This document shows, one piece after another, positions 41,700-52,102 of a DNA stretch of 64,000 bases (position 1 is the first letter of the stretch; the number at the start of each line of letters is the position of its first letter). The notes under the pieces are model-generated. The model did not search any database. It worked only from the letters and a program-made list of their open reading frames with translations, and was not told the origin of the DNA. The stretch is from Pengzhenrongella sicca (lineage in GTDB: Bacteria; Actinomycetota; Actinomycetes; Actinomycetales; Cellulomonadaceae): positions 1,178,001 to 1,242,000 of the forward strand of contig NZ_CP071868.1 of the NCBI RefSeq assembly GCF_017569225.1. Reading direction: 5' to 3'. Position numbers and translations under genes: made by a program.

Positions 41700-43382
41700 G
41701 TGGCTGAGTTCATCTACACCATGTACAAGACGCGCAAGGCGCACGGCGACAAGGTCATCCTTGATGACGTCACGCTGAACTTCCTGCCCGGCGCCAAGAT
41801 CGGCGTCGTCGGCCCGAACGGCGCCGGTAAGTCGACGATCCTGCACATCATGGCGGGGCTGGACCAGCCGTCCAACGGCGAGGCGCGGCTCTCGCCGGGC
41901 TACACCGTCGGCATCCTGCTGCAGGAGCCGCCGCTGAACGAGGCCAAGACGGTGCTCGGCAACGTCGAGGAGGGCGTTGCCGAGATCAAGGGCAAGATCG
42001 ACCGCTTCAACGAGATCTCCGCGCTGATGGCCGAGCCCGACGCCGACTTCGACACGCTGCTCGCCGAGATGGGCGAGCTGCAGGAGGCGATCGACGCCGC
42101 CGACGCGTGGGACCTCGACGCCCAGCTCGAGCAGGCCATGGACGCGCTGCGCTGCCCGCCGCCCGACGCCGACGTGTCGGTCCTGTCCGGTGGCGAGCGG
42201 CGCCGCGTCGCGCTGTGCAAGCTGCTGCTCGAGAAGCCCGACCTGCTCCTGCTCGACGAGCCCACGAACCACCTCGACGCCGAGAGCGTGCTGTGGCTCG
42301 AGGCGCACCTCGCGCAGTACACGGGCGCCGTCCTCGCCGTGACCCACGACCGGTACTTCCTCGACCACGTGGCCGAGTGGATCGCCGAGGTCGACCGCGG
42401 CCGCGTGTACCCGTACGAAGGCAACTACTCGACCTACCTCGAGAAGAAGGAAGCCCGCCTCGAGGTCCAGGGCAAGAAGGACGCGAAGCTCGCCCGCCGC
42501 CTGCGCGAGGAGCTCGAGTGGGTGCGCTCGAGCGCGAAGGGCCGGCAGACGAAGTCCAAGTCGCGCCTGGCGCGGTACGAGGAGATGGCGTCCGAGGCCG
42601 ACCGTCTGCGCAAGCTCGACTTCGAAGAGATCCAGATCCCGCCGGGCCCGCGCCTGGGCTCGATCGTGATCGAGGCGAAGGACCTGAACAAGGGCTTCGA
42701 CGGGCGCACGCTCATCGACGGCCTCTCGTTCACGCTGCCGCGCAACGGCATCGTCGGCGTCATCGGCCCGAACGGCGTCGGCAAGACGACGCTCTTCAAG
42801 ACCATCGTCGGGCTCGAGCCGCTGGATGCCGGCCAGCTCAAGATCGGCGAGACGATCCAGATCTCGTACGTCGACCAGGACCGTGGCGGGATCGACCCCG
42901 ATAAGACCCTGTTCGAGGTCGTCTCCGACGGGCTCGACTACATCAAGGTCGGCAACGTCGAGATGCCGTCGCGCGCGTACGTCGCCGCGTTCGGGTTCAA
43001 GGGGCCCGACCAGCAGAAGCGGGCCGGCGTGCTCTCGGGCGGTGAGCGCAACCGCCTCAACCTCGCGCTGACCCTCAAGCAGGGCGGAAACCTCCTGCTG
43101 CTCGACGAGCCCACGAACGACCTCGACGTCGAGACGCTGGGCTCGCTCGAGAACGCGCTGCTCGAGTTCCCCGGCTGCGCCGTGGTCACCTCGCACGACC
43201 GGTGGTTCCTCGACCGGGTCGTGACGCACATCCTCGCGTACGAGGGCACCGAGGAGAACCCGGGCAACTGGTACTGGTTCGAGGGCAACTTCGCCTCCTA
43301 CGAGGAGAACAAGATCGAGCGGCTCGGGCCCGACGCGGCGCGGCCGCACCGCGTCACCTACCGCAAGCTCACGCGCGACTGA
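41700..43382 (+). CDS. ettA: Energy-dependent translational throttle protein EttA
   Basis: A 560-residue ABC-F protein of standard EttA length. N-terminus EFIYTMYKTRKAHGDKVIL is the EttA signature. Walker A motifs are GPNGAGKST and GPNGVGKTT; signatures LSGGERRRVALCKLLL and LSGGERNRLNLALTL; Walker B motifs end in DEPTNHLDAES and DEPTNDLDVET. The arm and linker follow (REELEWVRSSAKGRQTKSKS). It gates ribosomal E-site entry to elongation by ATP/ADP ratio. The start is GTG 41700. Flanked by the two dynamin cassettes. Confidence 0.96.
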   Translation: MAEFIYTMYKTRKAHGDKVILDDVTLNFLPGAKIGVVGPNGAGKSTILHIMAGLDQPSNGEARLSPGYTVGILLQEPPLNEAKTVLGNVEEGVAEIKGKIDRFNEISALMAEPDADFDTLLAEMGELQEAIDAADAWDLDAQLEQAMDALRCPPPDADVSVLSGGERRRVALCKLLLEKPDLLLLDEPTNHLDAESVLWLEAHLAQYTGAVLAVTHDRYFLDHVAEWIAEVDRGRVYPYEGNYSTYLEKKEARLEVQGKKDAKLARRLREELEWVRSSAKGRQTKSKSRLARYEEMASEADRLRKLDFEEIQIPPGPRLGSIVIEAKDLNKGFDGRTLIDGLSFTLPRNGIVGVIGPNGVGKTTLFKTIVGLEPLDAGQLKIGETIQISYVDQDRGGIDPDKTLFEVVSDGLDYIKVGNVEMPSRAYVAAFGFKGPDQQKRAGVLSGGERNRLNLALTLKQGGNLLLLDEPTNDLDVETLGSLENALLEFPGCAVVTSHDRWFLDRVVTHILAYEGTEENPGNWYWFEGNFASYEENKIERLGPDAARPHRVTYRKLTRD

Positions 43383-43397
43383 CGGCCGGCGCTCGAC

Positions 43398-45434
43398 GTG
43401 ACACGCGCGCACGAGCCGGAGCCGGCCCGACCCGACGCCGAGCTGCTCGCGGCGCTGGTCAGCCTGCGCGGCGCCGTGGCGGAGGTCCGGCTCGCGCTCG
43501 AGCAGGCGGACGTCGCCCGGGCGCGCGCGGACCGCGTGCTCATGCTCGACCAGCTCGACGACTACCTGCTGCCGCGGGTGCGGGCGGTCGGCGCACCGCT
43601 GCTCGTCGTCATCGGTGGGTCGACGGGCGCGGGCAAGTCGACGCTCGTCAACTCCCTCCTCGGGGCGGTGGTGAGCGACGCGGGCGTGCTCCGGCCGACG
43701 ACGCGCGCGCCCGTCCTGGTGCATCACCCGCTCGACGCCGGCTGGTTCCGGGGCGACCGCGTGCTGCCCGGGCTCGCCCGGATCACCACCCCCGGGGCGG
43801 GTGCGGCCGCGGCCGGAGCAGGTGTGACCGCCTCCGCGGCGAGCGTGGCCACCCCCGCGGCGCCCGGCGACTCGCCTGGCCGTGAGCTGCGGCTCGTGGG
43901 GTCGGTGGCCGTGCCGCCCGGCCTGGCGCTCCTCGACGCGCCCGACATCGACTCCGTCGTCGAGGAGAACCGCCGCCTCGCGACCCAGTTGCTCGGCGCC
44001 GCCGACCTGTGGCTGTTCGTCACGACGGCCGCCCGGTACGCCGACGCCGTCCCGTGGGACCTGCTCGAGACCGCGGCCCGGCGCCGCACCGAGGTCGCGA
44101 TCGTGCTCGACCGCGTCGACCACGGGGCCGGCGAGGCCATCGGCACGCACCTGCGGCAGATGCTCGTCGAGCACGGGCTCGCGGCCGCGCCGGTCCTGAT
44201 GATCGGCGAGACGCCGCTCGAGGACGGGCTGCTGCCGGCCGACGTCGTCGCGCCGGTCGCCGACTGGCTGACGGCGCTCGGCGTCGACGCGGGCGCCCGC
44301 GCGGCTGCGATCGCCCGCACGCGCGACGGCGCGACCGCCGACGTGCTCGTCCGGGCCGCCGGCCTGGCCGACGCCGCCGACCTGCAGCGCGACGCGGACG
44401 CCCGGCTGCGCACGATGGTCACCACCCCGTACGGTGACGCGCTCGACGCCGTGCTCCGCGCCACCTCGGACGGCACGATGCTGCGCGGCGAGGTGCTCGC
44501 GCGCTGGCAGGACGTCGTCGGCACGGGCGAGATGCTCCGCGGGATCCAGACCCGGGTCAGCCGGGCCCGGGACCGGCTCGTCGCGGCCGTCCAGGGCAAG
44601 CCCGCGGCCGCCCCCGAGCTCGCCAACGCCATCGGGCACGGGCTCGAGGCCGTGGTGCTCGACGCCGCCGAGGACGCCGCCGACCGCGCGCACGCCGCGT
44701 GGCGCGCCGATCCGGCGGGCGCCGCGCTGCTGGCCGGGATCGGGCTCGCGCGGAGCTCGGCAGAGCTGCGGTCCCAGGTGGCGGCGGAGATCCGCGGCTG
44801 GCAGTCGGACGTGCTGGAGCTGGTGAGCGAGGAGGGCGCGAGCAAGCGAGCGACCGCCCGGGCGCTGTCGTTCGGGGTCAACGGCCTCGGCGCCGCGCTC
44901 ATGGTGATGATCTTTGCCGCGACCGGCGGCCTGACGGGCGCCGAGGTCGGGGTCGCCGGCGGGTCCGCGCTGCTCGCCCAGCGCGTCCTCGAGGCGGTCT
45001 TCGGCGACGACGCCGTGCGCCAGCTCGCCCGGGCCGCGTCCGTGCGGCTCGCCGAGCGCGTGCGCGGGGTGCTCGACGGGCAGGCCGCGCGCTTCCTGGT
45101 CGAGCTCGACACGTTGGGCACCGCGCAGGCGAGCGGGGCGGCGCTGCGGCTGGCCGCCGGGCAGCTCGCCGGGGCGCTGCGCCGTGCGGAGCAGGAGCAG
45201 GCCGGCGCCACGGCCCGGCCGGCGGGCGGCACCCCCGGCTCGGCGGCCGGCAGCGGCCTGCGCGGCGCGGGCCTGCGGCGCGCGGGTGCGACCGGCGCCC
45301 GGGCGGACCGGGACCGCACGGGCACCGACCGCACGGGCGCCGACAGAACGGGCGCCGACAGAACGGACGCCGTCCACGGCGGTGGCCTGCGCGGCTGGTG
45401 GCGCCGCCGGCGCAGCGGTCCGGGGCAGCGATGA
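43398..45434 (+). CDS. Dynamin-like GTPase A2 (second cassette)
   Basis: A 678-residue paralogue of A1. G1 is GGSTGAGKS at about residues 73-81, switch I VSDAGVLRPTTRAPVLV, G3 LLDAPDIDSV, and the shared DLWLFVTTAARYADAVPW. G4 is VLDRVDH. Compared with A1 it has an insert (GAGAAAAGAGVTASAASVA region) after switch I, a clearer hydrophobic paddle (GLGAALMVMIFAATGGLTGA) and a long basic Arg/Gly/Ala tail of about 80 residues. Inside the tail, TDRTGADRTGADRT is a short repeat. Starts at GTG 43398, 15 bp after ettA, and overlaps B2 by ATGA. Confidence 0.85.
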   Translation: MTRAHEPEPARPDAELLAALVSLRGAVAEVRLALEQADVARARADRVLMLDQLDDYLLPRVRAVGAPLLVVIGGSTGAGKSTLVNSLLGAVVSDAGVLRPTTRAPVLVHHPLDAGWFRGDRVLPGLARITTPGAGAAAAGAGVTASAASVATPAAPGDSPGRELRLVGSVAVPPGLALLDAPDIDSVVEENRRLATQLLGAADLWLFVTTAARYADAVPWDLLETAARRRTEVAIVLDRVDHGAGEAIGTHLRQMLVEHGLAAAPVLMIGETPLEDGLLPADVVAPVADWLTALGVDAGARAAAIARTRDGATADVLVRAAGLADAADLQRDADARLRTMVTTPYGDALDAVLRATSDGTMLRGEVLARWQDVVGTGEMLRGIQTRVSRARDRLVAAVQGKPAAAPELANAIGHGLEAVVLDAAEDAADRAHAAWRADPAGAALLAGIGLARSSAELRSQVAAEIRGWQSDVLELVSEEGASKRATARALSFGVNGLGAALMVMIFAATGGLTGAEVGVAGGSALLAQRVLEAVFGDDAVRQLARAASVRLAERVRGVLDGQAARFLVELDTLGTAQASGAALRLAAGQLAGALRRAEQEQAGATARPAGGTPGSAAGSGLRGAGLRRAGATGARADRDRTGTDRTGADRTGADRTDAVHGGGLRGWWRRRRSGPGQR

Positions 45435-47017
45435 GCCCGCGCGGTCCGGACCTCGCCGTCCGCGTCACGGCGCTGGAAGAGGCCATCGCCGCAGGCACCG
45501 GTCGCCTCGACGCGGCGGACCTGGACCGGGCGCGCGACGCCGTCGGCCACATCCGCGAGCGGCTCGACCTCTCGCCCGAGCACACGGTCGCCGCGCTCGC
45601 CGGCTCGACCGGATCGGGCAAGTCCTCGCTCCTGAACGCCCTCGCGGGCGAGGAGCTCGCCGAGGTCGGCGTGCGCCGGCCCACGACCGGCCACCCCGTC
45701 GCGGCCGTCTGGGGCTCGGCCGGCGCCGCGCCCCTGCTCGACTGGCTCGGCGTGGACGAGCGCCGATACCTCGAGACCGCGGGACCGGTGCCGCCCGGCC
45801 TGGTCCTGATCGACCTGCCTGATCACGACTCCGTGGTCGTGGAGCACCGGCTGCGCGCGGAGCGGCTGCTCGACCGCGTCGACCTGTACGTGTGGGTGGC
45901 CGATCCGCAGAAGTACGCCGACGCGGCGCTGCACGAGCAGTACCTGCGACCGCTGGCCGGGCACGGCGCGGTCGTGGTGCTCGTGCTCAACCAGGTCGAC
46001 CGGCTGACCCCGGCGGAGCGGGATCGCTGCGTCGCGGACCTGCGGCGCCTGGCGGTGCAGGACGGGCTCCGGCGCGTGCGCGTCCTGCCGGTCTCCGCCC
46101 GCACGGGGGAGGGGATCGACGCGCTGCGTGCGCTGCTCGTCGACGCGGCGCAGCGCCGGGCCGCCGCGACCGCGCGGCTCACGGCCGACCTGCGGGTCGA
46201 GGCCACCCGGCTCGCGGACGCGTGCGGCGACGGCATGCCCACCCGGGCGCGCCGCGCGGCCCGCGACGAGCTCGTCGGGGCGCTCGAGGAGGCGGCCGGC
46301 GTCGGCGTCGTCGTCGACGCCGTGCGGGTCTCGGCGGCGCGGCGGGCGCGGGCCGCGACCGGCTGGCCGCCCACCCGCTGGCTCACGCGGCTGCGGTCCG
46401 ACCCGCTGCGGCGCCTGCACCTGGACCGCCCGGCCGCGCGACCCGAGCTCGCCCGGACGTCGCTGGTCACGCCCGGACCGGCCGCCCGCGCCCGCGCCGC
46501 GATCGCCGTCCGCGCGTACACGGATGCGGCGACCGCCGGCGCCCCCGACGCGTGGGTGCTCGCGGCCCGCGAGCGCGCCGCGGCGGCGGACCTGCCCGAC
46601 GCGCTCGACCAGGCCGTCGCCGGCACGCCGCTGGACGCCGAACGGCACCCGCGCTGGTGGCGCGCCGTCGGCGCGGTCCAGTGGGTGCTGCTCGCGACCC
46701 TCGCGGCCGGGCTGGTCTGGTTGACGGCCCTCGCGGCGGCGGCATACCTCGGCCTGCCCGACGCGACGACGCCGACCTGGTCCGGGCTGCCGGTCCCGAC
46801 CGTCCTCGCCGTCGGCGGCGCGCTCGCGGGCATCCTCCTCGCGCTCGGCGCGCGCCTGGTCGGGGGAGTCGTCGCGCGGCGCCGCGCCGCGCGCGCCCGC
46901 GTCAGGCTGCGGGCCGCGGTGGCGCGGGTCGCGGACGAGTTCCTGGTCGGGCCGGTCGACGCGGAGATGGGCGCGCTGGACCGGTGCCGCGCGGGCGCGC
47001 GGATGGCGGCGGCATGA
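45431..47017 (+). CDS. Dynamin-like/YfjP-type GTPase B2 with C-terminal membrane anchor
   Basis: A 528-residue paralogue of B1. G1 is GSTGSGKSSLLNALAG (residues 58-73), GVRRPTTGHPVAAVWG follows, G3 is LIDLPDHDSV, the shared DLYVWVADPQKYADAALHEQ precedes G4 VLNQVD, and SARTGEGI is G5. Two transmembrane helices lie near residues 415-485. The order of motifs and hydrophobic segments is the same as in B1, showing descent from a common two-gene unit. ATG 45431 overlaps the A2 stop. Confidence 0.85.
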   Translation: MSPRGPDLAVRVTALEEAIAAGTGRLDAADLDRARDAVGHIRERLDLSPEHTVAALAGSTGSGKSSLLNALAGEELAEVGVRRPTTGHPVAAVWGSAGAAPLLDWLGVDERRYLETAGPVPPGLVLIDLPDHDSVVVEHRLRAERLLDRVDLYVWVADPQKYADAALHEQYLRPLAGHGAVVVLVLNQVDRLTPAERDRCVADLRRLAVQDGLRRVRVLPVSARTGEGIDALRALLVDAAQRRAAATARLTADLRVEATRLADACGDGMPTRARRAARDELVGALEEAAGVGVVVDAVRVSAARRARAATGWPPTRWLTRLRSDPLRRLHLDRPAARPELARTSLVTPGPAARARAAIAVRAYTDAATAGAPDAWVLAARERAAAADLPDALDQAVAGTPLDAERHPRWWRAVGAVQWVLLATLAAGLVWLTALAAAAYLGLPDATTPTWSGLPVPTVLAVGGALAGILLALGARLVGGVVARRRAARARVRLRAAVARVADEFLVGPVDAEMGALDRCRAGARMAAA

Positions 47018-47048
47018 CCAAGCACGACGACGAGAGGACACGCCCGAG

Positions 47049-47597
47049 ATGACTCGGCTCAGGATCCCGGTGCAGCTGCGCTGGTCCGACATGGACGCGT
47101 ACGGCCACATCAACAACGTGCAGATGTTCCGGATCCTCGAGGAGGCCCGGATCGCGGCGTTCTGGTCGCACCCGAACCCGGCCGACGGCGGCTGGCCGAC
47201 CGCGGTCATCGACGCCGGGGTGGGCGCCGCGACGACGACCCTGGTCGCGAGCCAGGAGATCGAGTACCTGCGGCCCCTCGAGTACCGCCGCGAGCCCGTG
47301 ACCGTCGAGCTCTGGATCGGCCACCTCGGCGGGGCGAGCATCGACGTCTGCTACCAGGTCGTCGACGGCGGCGGCGACGGCACGGTCGACGGCGTCGCCG
47401 CGGGCACCGGGGCCCCGGTGGCCGAGGCGCCCTACGCGCGGGCGTGCACGACGCTCGTGCTGGCTGACGAGGCGACCGGGTCGCCCCGGCGACTCACCCC
47501 AGCGGAGCGGGCGTCGTGGACCCCGTTCCTGGGGCCGATGGTGCAGCTGCGCCGCCGGCGCCCGGCCGCCCCGAGCCCGCAGGCCGTGGGCCGCTAG
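47049..47597 (+). CDS. Acyl-CoA thioesterase, 4HBT hotdog fold
   Basis: A 182-residue single-hotdog protein. The signature LRWSDMDAYGHINNVQMFRI carries the 4HBT-type catalytic Asp region, followed by EYLRPLEYRREPVTVELWIG. It hydrolyses acyl-CoA thioesters; the acyl group is unknown. It follows B2 by 32 bp. Its last 104 bases overlap, tail to tail, the SDR-type gene on the other strand; the overlap covers a low-conservation C-terminus. Confidence 0.88.
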   Translation: MTRLRIPVQLRWSDMDAYGHINNVQMFRILEEARIAAFWSHPNPADGGWPTAVIDAGVGAATTTLVASQEIEYLRPLEYRREPVTVELWIGHLGGASIDVCYQVVDGGGDGTVDGVAAGTGAPVAEAPYARACTTLVLADEATGSPRRLTPAERASWTPFLGPMVQLRRRRPAAPSPQAVGR

Positions 47598-49158
47598 CGA
47601 GCTGCTCGGCGGCGAGCGCGATCCCGCGCTGCATGCCGCCGAAGACCGCGCCGTGGAACGGCACGATCGACCGCCAGTAGAGCTGGCCCGCGAGGCCGTG
47701 CGGGTGGAAGAGCGCGCGCTGGGCGAATACGGTGGCGCCCGCGCCGTCGTCCTCGACCCGGAGCTCGAGCCAGGCGAGGCCGGGCAGCCGCATCTCGGCG
47801 CGCAGGCGCAGCAGCGTGCCCCGGTCGACCTCCTCGACGCGCCAGAAGTCCACCGCGTCGTCGACCTGGAGCTCGCGCGGGTCGCGGCGGCCCCGGCGCA
47901 GCCCCGGGCCGCCCGAGAGCTTGTCCAGCACCCCACGCACGCGCCAGGCCAGGGCCCACGAGTACCAGCCGCGCTCGCCCCCGACGGATTCGAGGACCTC
48001 CCACAGGGCCTCGGGCGTCGCGTGCACGACGGTGCGGCGCTCGTCGACGAACAACGAGCCGCCCGCCCAGTCCGGGTCGCTCGGCAGCGGGTCGCTCGGG
48101 GCGCCCGCGAACGACGCCGACGTCCAGCGCGTCGTGACGTCCGCGTCCTGGATGCGCTCGAGCGCGAGCCGCAGGGCCCGCTCGAAGGTGACGAGCCCGT
48201 CCGGCGGGTCGGGCACGTACGCCTCGATGTCGTGCTCGTCGCAGACGACCTCGTGGATCAGCGACTCGACCAGAGGCCGCGCGAGCCCGGACGGGACCGG
48301 GGTCACCAGCCCGACCCACAGGCTCGACAGGCGCGGCGTCAGCACCGGGACCTTGACGATGAGCCGCCGGGGGAGCCCGGCCGCCGCCGCGTAGCCCTGC
48401 ATCATCTGGCGGTACGTCAGCACGTCCGGCCCGCCGATGTCGAACCCCCGGCTCACCTCCGGCGGCATCGCGGCCGAGCCGACGAGGTAGCGCAGCACGT
48501 CACGGATCGCGATCGGCTGGATGCGGTTGTCCACCCACTTCGGCACGGTCATCGCGGGCAAGCGTTCGGTGAGGTAGCGCATCATCTCGAACGAGGCCGA
48601 GCCGGAGCCGAGGATGATCGCGGCCCGCAGCACCGTCGTCGGAACCCCGGAGGCCAGCAGGATCTCCCCGACCTCGCGGCGGGACTCCAGGTGCGGCGAG
48701 AGCACCTCGCCCTCCGGGAACAGCCCGCCGAGGTAGATGATCCGGCCCACGCCGGCCTCGCGGGCGGCGCGGCCGAAGGTCAGGGCGGTCGCGCGGTCGC
48801 GCGCCTCGAACTGGGAGCCGGAGCCGAGCGAGTGGATCAGGTAGTACGCGACGTCGACGCCCTCGAGCGCGCCGCGGATGGTGTCGAGCTCGCTCGCGTC
48901 GGCCTGGACGACGTCGACGTCGCCAAACCACGGGCGTCCGCGCAGGCGGCCGGGATTGCGGGCGATCGCGCGGACGCGGTGCCCGGCGGCGATCAGCTCG
49001 GGCACCAGGCGACCGCCGACGTAGCCGGTCACGCCGGTCACGGCGACGGTCAGCGGCACCGCCGACGCGGCCAGGTCGGGCGTGACCACCTGCGGGTGCG
49101 CGCCGCGGTCGGCGTCGCCGCTCGAGGGCAGCTCGGAGGGGACGGGTTCGATGGGCAT
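47494..49158 (-). CDS. NAD(P)-binding SDR-type protein with C-terminal DUF2867 domain
   Basis: A 554-residue two-domain protein. The N-terminal 300 residues form an atypical short-chain dehydrogenase: VTGVTGYVGGRLVPELIAAG, VDVAYYLIHSLG, GRIIYLGGLFPEGE. The C-terminal 180 residues match a DUF2867/SRPBCC-like domain (ERTVVHATPEALWEVLE-like start, GERGWYSWALAWRVRGVLDK). The motif set fits a known actinobacterial fusion whose substrate is not known. The ATG at 49158 is used. The 3' end overlaps the thioesterase gene by 104 bases. Confidence 0.86.
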   Translation of the reverse strand: MPIEPVPSELPSSGDADRGAHPQVVTPDLAASAVPLTVAVTGVTGYVGGRLVPELIAAGHRVRAIARNPGRLRGRPWFGDVDVVQADASELDTIRGALEGVDVAYYLIHSLGSGSQFEARDRATALTFGRAAREAGVGRIIYLGGLFPEGEVLSPHLESRREVGEILLASGVPTTVLRAAIILGSGSASFEMMRYLTERLPAMTVPKWVDNRIQPIAIRDVLRYLVGSAAMPPEVSRGFDIGGPDVLTYRQMMQGYAAAAGLPRRLIVKVPVLTPRLSSLWVGLVTPVPSGLARPLVESLIHEVVCDEHDIEAYVPDPPDGLVTFERALRLALERIQDADVTTRWTSASFAGAPSDPLPSDPDWAGGSLFVDERRTVVHATPEALWEVLESVGGERGWYSWALAWRVRGVLDKLSGGPGLRRGRRDPRELQVDDAVDFWRVEEVDRGTLLRLRAEMRLPGLAWLELRVEDDGAGATVFAQRALFHPHGLAGQLYWRSIVPFHGAVFGGMQRGIALAAEQLASGPRPAGSGRPGAGGAAAPSAPGTGSTTPAPLG

Positions 49159-49209
49159 GCCCTCAGTCTCCGACCTATCGGCGCAACCCGCACCCGGGCA
49201 TCGCGCAGG

Positions 49210-50079
49210 TCACGGGACGCGGAACATGCCCTCCTGGGCGATGCTCGCGACCAGCGCGCCCGACTCGGAGTACACCTTGGCCGTCGACAGGCCGCGGCCC
49301 CCCTGCGCGCTCGGGGAGCTCTGGACGTAGAGCAGCCACTCGTCGACGCGAACCGGGCGGTGCCACCACATCGCGTGGTCGAGGCTCGCGACCGACAGTC
49401 CGGGGCTCACGAAGCTGAGGCCGTGCTTGCGGAGCACGGGCTCGAGCACGACCTCGTCGCACGCGTACGCGAGGAGCGCGCGGTGCAGCAGCTGGTCGTC
49501 GGGGACGACGCCGCGCGCCCGCATCCAGATCATCTGGCGGTCGGTCGGGTCCTCGGCCGGGCCGAGGTAGAGCGAGGCGTCCACGTGGCGCAGGTCGAAG
49601 GCGCTCTGGGCGACCCAGAACCGGGCCAGCGGGTGGTCGATCGGCCCGAGCACGTCGTGGGTCGAGTCGAGGTCCTCGGGCCGCGGCGCGGCCGGCATCG
49701 GGTCCTGGTGCTCGATGCCCTCCTGCTCGTGCTGGAACGACGTGATCATCGACAGGATCGGCTCGCCGCCCTGGATCGCGTGGGTGCGCCGCGCGCTGAA
49801 CGAGCGCCCGTCCCGCAGCCGCTCGACCGCGAAGGTGATCGGGTGCTCGACGTCGCCGGGCCGCAGGAAGTAGCCGTGCAGCGAGTGCGGCAGCCGCCCG
49901 TCGGGCACCGTCCGCCCGGCCGCGAGCAGCGCCTGCGCGAGCACCTGTCCGCCGAAGACCCGCCCGCCGGGGCGGTGCAGGCTCGGCCCGCTGAAGGTGT
50001 TCTCGCCGTCGCTGCTCAGCTCGAGCGCGGCCAGCAGCCGGACCATCGGGTCCGTGGGGAGGGGTTCGGTCATGCGCAC
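49210..50079 (-). CDS. tesB: Acyl-CoA thioesterase II
   Basis: A 289-residue double-hotdog thioesterase. The first hotdog has GGRVFGGQVLAQALLAAGRTV and HSLHGYFLRPGD. The second has SLDHAMWWHRPVRVDEWLLY, then QGGRGLSTAKVYSESGALVASIAQEG, with the family's Asp-Thr/Gln catalytic arrangement. It releases free fatty acids from medium- and long-chain acyl-CoA. It is 51 bp upstream-separated from the SDR gene and on the same strand. Confidence 0.93.
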   Translation of the reverse strand: MRMTEPLPTDPMVRLLAALELSSDGENTFSGPSLHRPGGRVFGGQVLAQALLAAGRTVPDGRLPHSLHGYFLRPGDVEHPITFAVERLRDGRSFSARRTHAIQGGEPILSMITSFQHEQEGIEHQDPMPAAPRPEDLDSTHDVLGPIDHPLARFWVAQSAFDLRHVDASLYLGPAEDPTDRQMIWMRARGVVPDDQLLHRALLAYACDEVVLEPVLRKHGLSFVSPGLSVASLDHAMWWHRPVRVDEWLLYVQSSPSAQGGRGLSTAKVYSESGALVASIAQEGMFRVP

Positions 50080-50169
50080 AGACTCACGCGCGCGGGGCCC
50101 GAACGCCAGCCCGACACGGCCGCAGTGGCGTCCCTCACGTCGCGCCCACCCGGCGCCGGGCTCGCGGGG

Positions 50170-50601
50170 TCACTCGTCGAACGTGTTGATCATCGAGTGG
50201 GCGGCGCGCTCGAGATAGTCCCACAGCTGCGCCTGGTGCAGCGGCGCGAGCCCGAGCGAGCCGACGGCCACGCGCATGTGCGCGAGCCAGTGGTCGCGCG
50301 CGAGCGGGTTGACCTTGAAGGGCGCGTGCCGCAGGCGCAGGCGCGGGTGGCCCCGCTCGGCCGAGTACGTCGTCGGGCCGCCCCAGTACTGCTCGAGGAA
50401 GAGCGTGAGCCGGACCTTCGCGGGGCCGAGGTCGGCGTCGGGGTACATCGGGCGCAGCAGCTCGTCGGTCGCGACCCCCGCGTAGAACGCGTCCACGAGC
50501 CGCACGAACGTCTCGTGCCCGCCGACGGCCGCGTAGAACGACGCGGGATCAGGCAGGGCGTCGTTGGAGGGCAGGGCGTCGGCACGTGCGATGCGGTCCA
50601 C
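50170..50601 (-). CDS. Group II truncated haemoglobin (trHbO-like)
   Basis: A 143-residue globin. Features of group II are FYAAVGGHETFVRLVDAFYAG at the N-terminus, MYPDADLGPAKVRLTLFLEQYWGGP in the middle, and RHAPFKVNPLARDHWLAHM with the proximal His. Trp in WLAHM is the G8 Trp typical of groups II and III. It binds oxygen or nitric oxide. Start GTG 50601 is preceded by GAGGAT at 6-nt spacing, a possible variant leaderless promoter. Confidence 0.92.
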   Translation of the reverse strand: MDRIARADALPSNDALPDPASFYAAVGGHETFVRLVDAFYAGVATDELLRPMYPDADLGPAKVRLTLFLEQYWGGPTTYSAERGHPRLRLRHAPFKVNPLARDHWLAHMRVAVGSLGLAPLHQAQLWDYLERAAHSMINTFDE

Positions 50602-50648
50602 CGCGCCATCCTCGCACCCGTTCGGGTGGGCGCAGCAGAACGCCCGAA

Positions 50649-50674
50649 CGGGCCCGTCCGTGGGGACGGGCCCG
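50649..50674 (-). terminator. Hairpin after the PTS EIIC gene
   Basis: CGGGCCCGTCC (50649-50659) pairs perfectly with GGACGGGCCCG (50664-50674), a 4-nt loop, 26 bp past the EIIC stop. Confidence 0.65.
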
Positions 50675-50699
50675 CCCGAGCGTCGGACGGACGGTGCGG

Positions 50700-52043
<1,344 letters not shown>

Positions 52044-52102
52044 GGGCGAGTGCACTCCTCGAGGTGTGTGCGGGGCAGGGTCGCCGATGAGCACCGGCGC
52101 TC

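Noticed and set aside
41634-45377. Minus-strand open frame of 1247 codons across ettA and the A2 GTPase
   Set aside because: It is antisense to two unambiguous genes, has His/Arg/Val-rich shadow composition and no domain or ribosome-binding site. Very high GC makes such long empty frames common.
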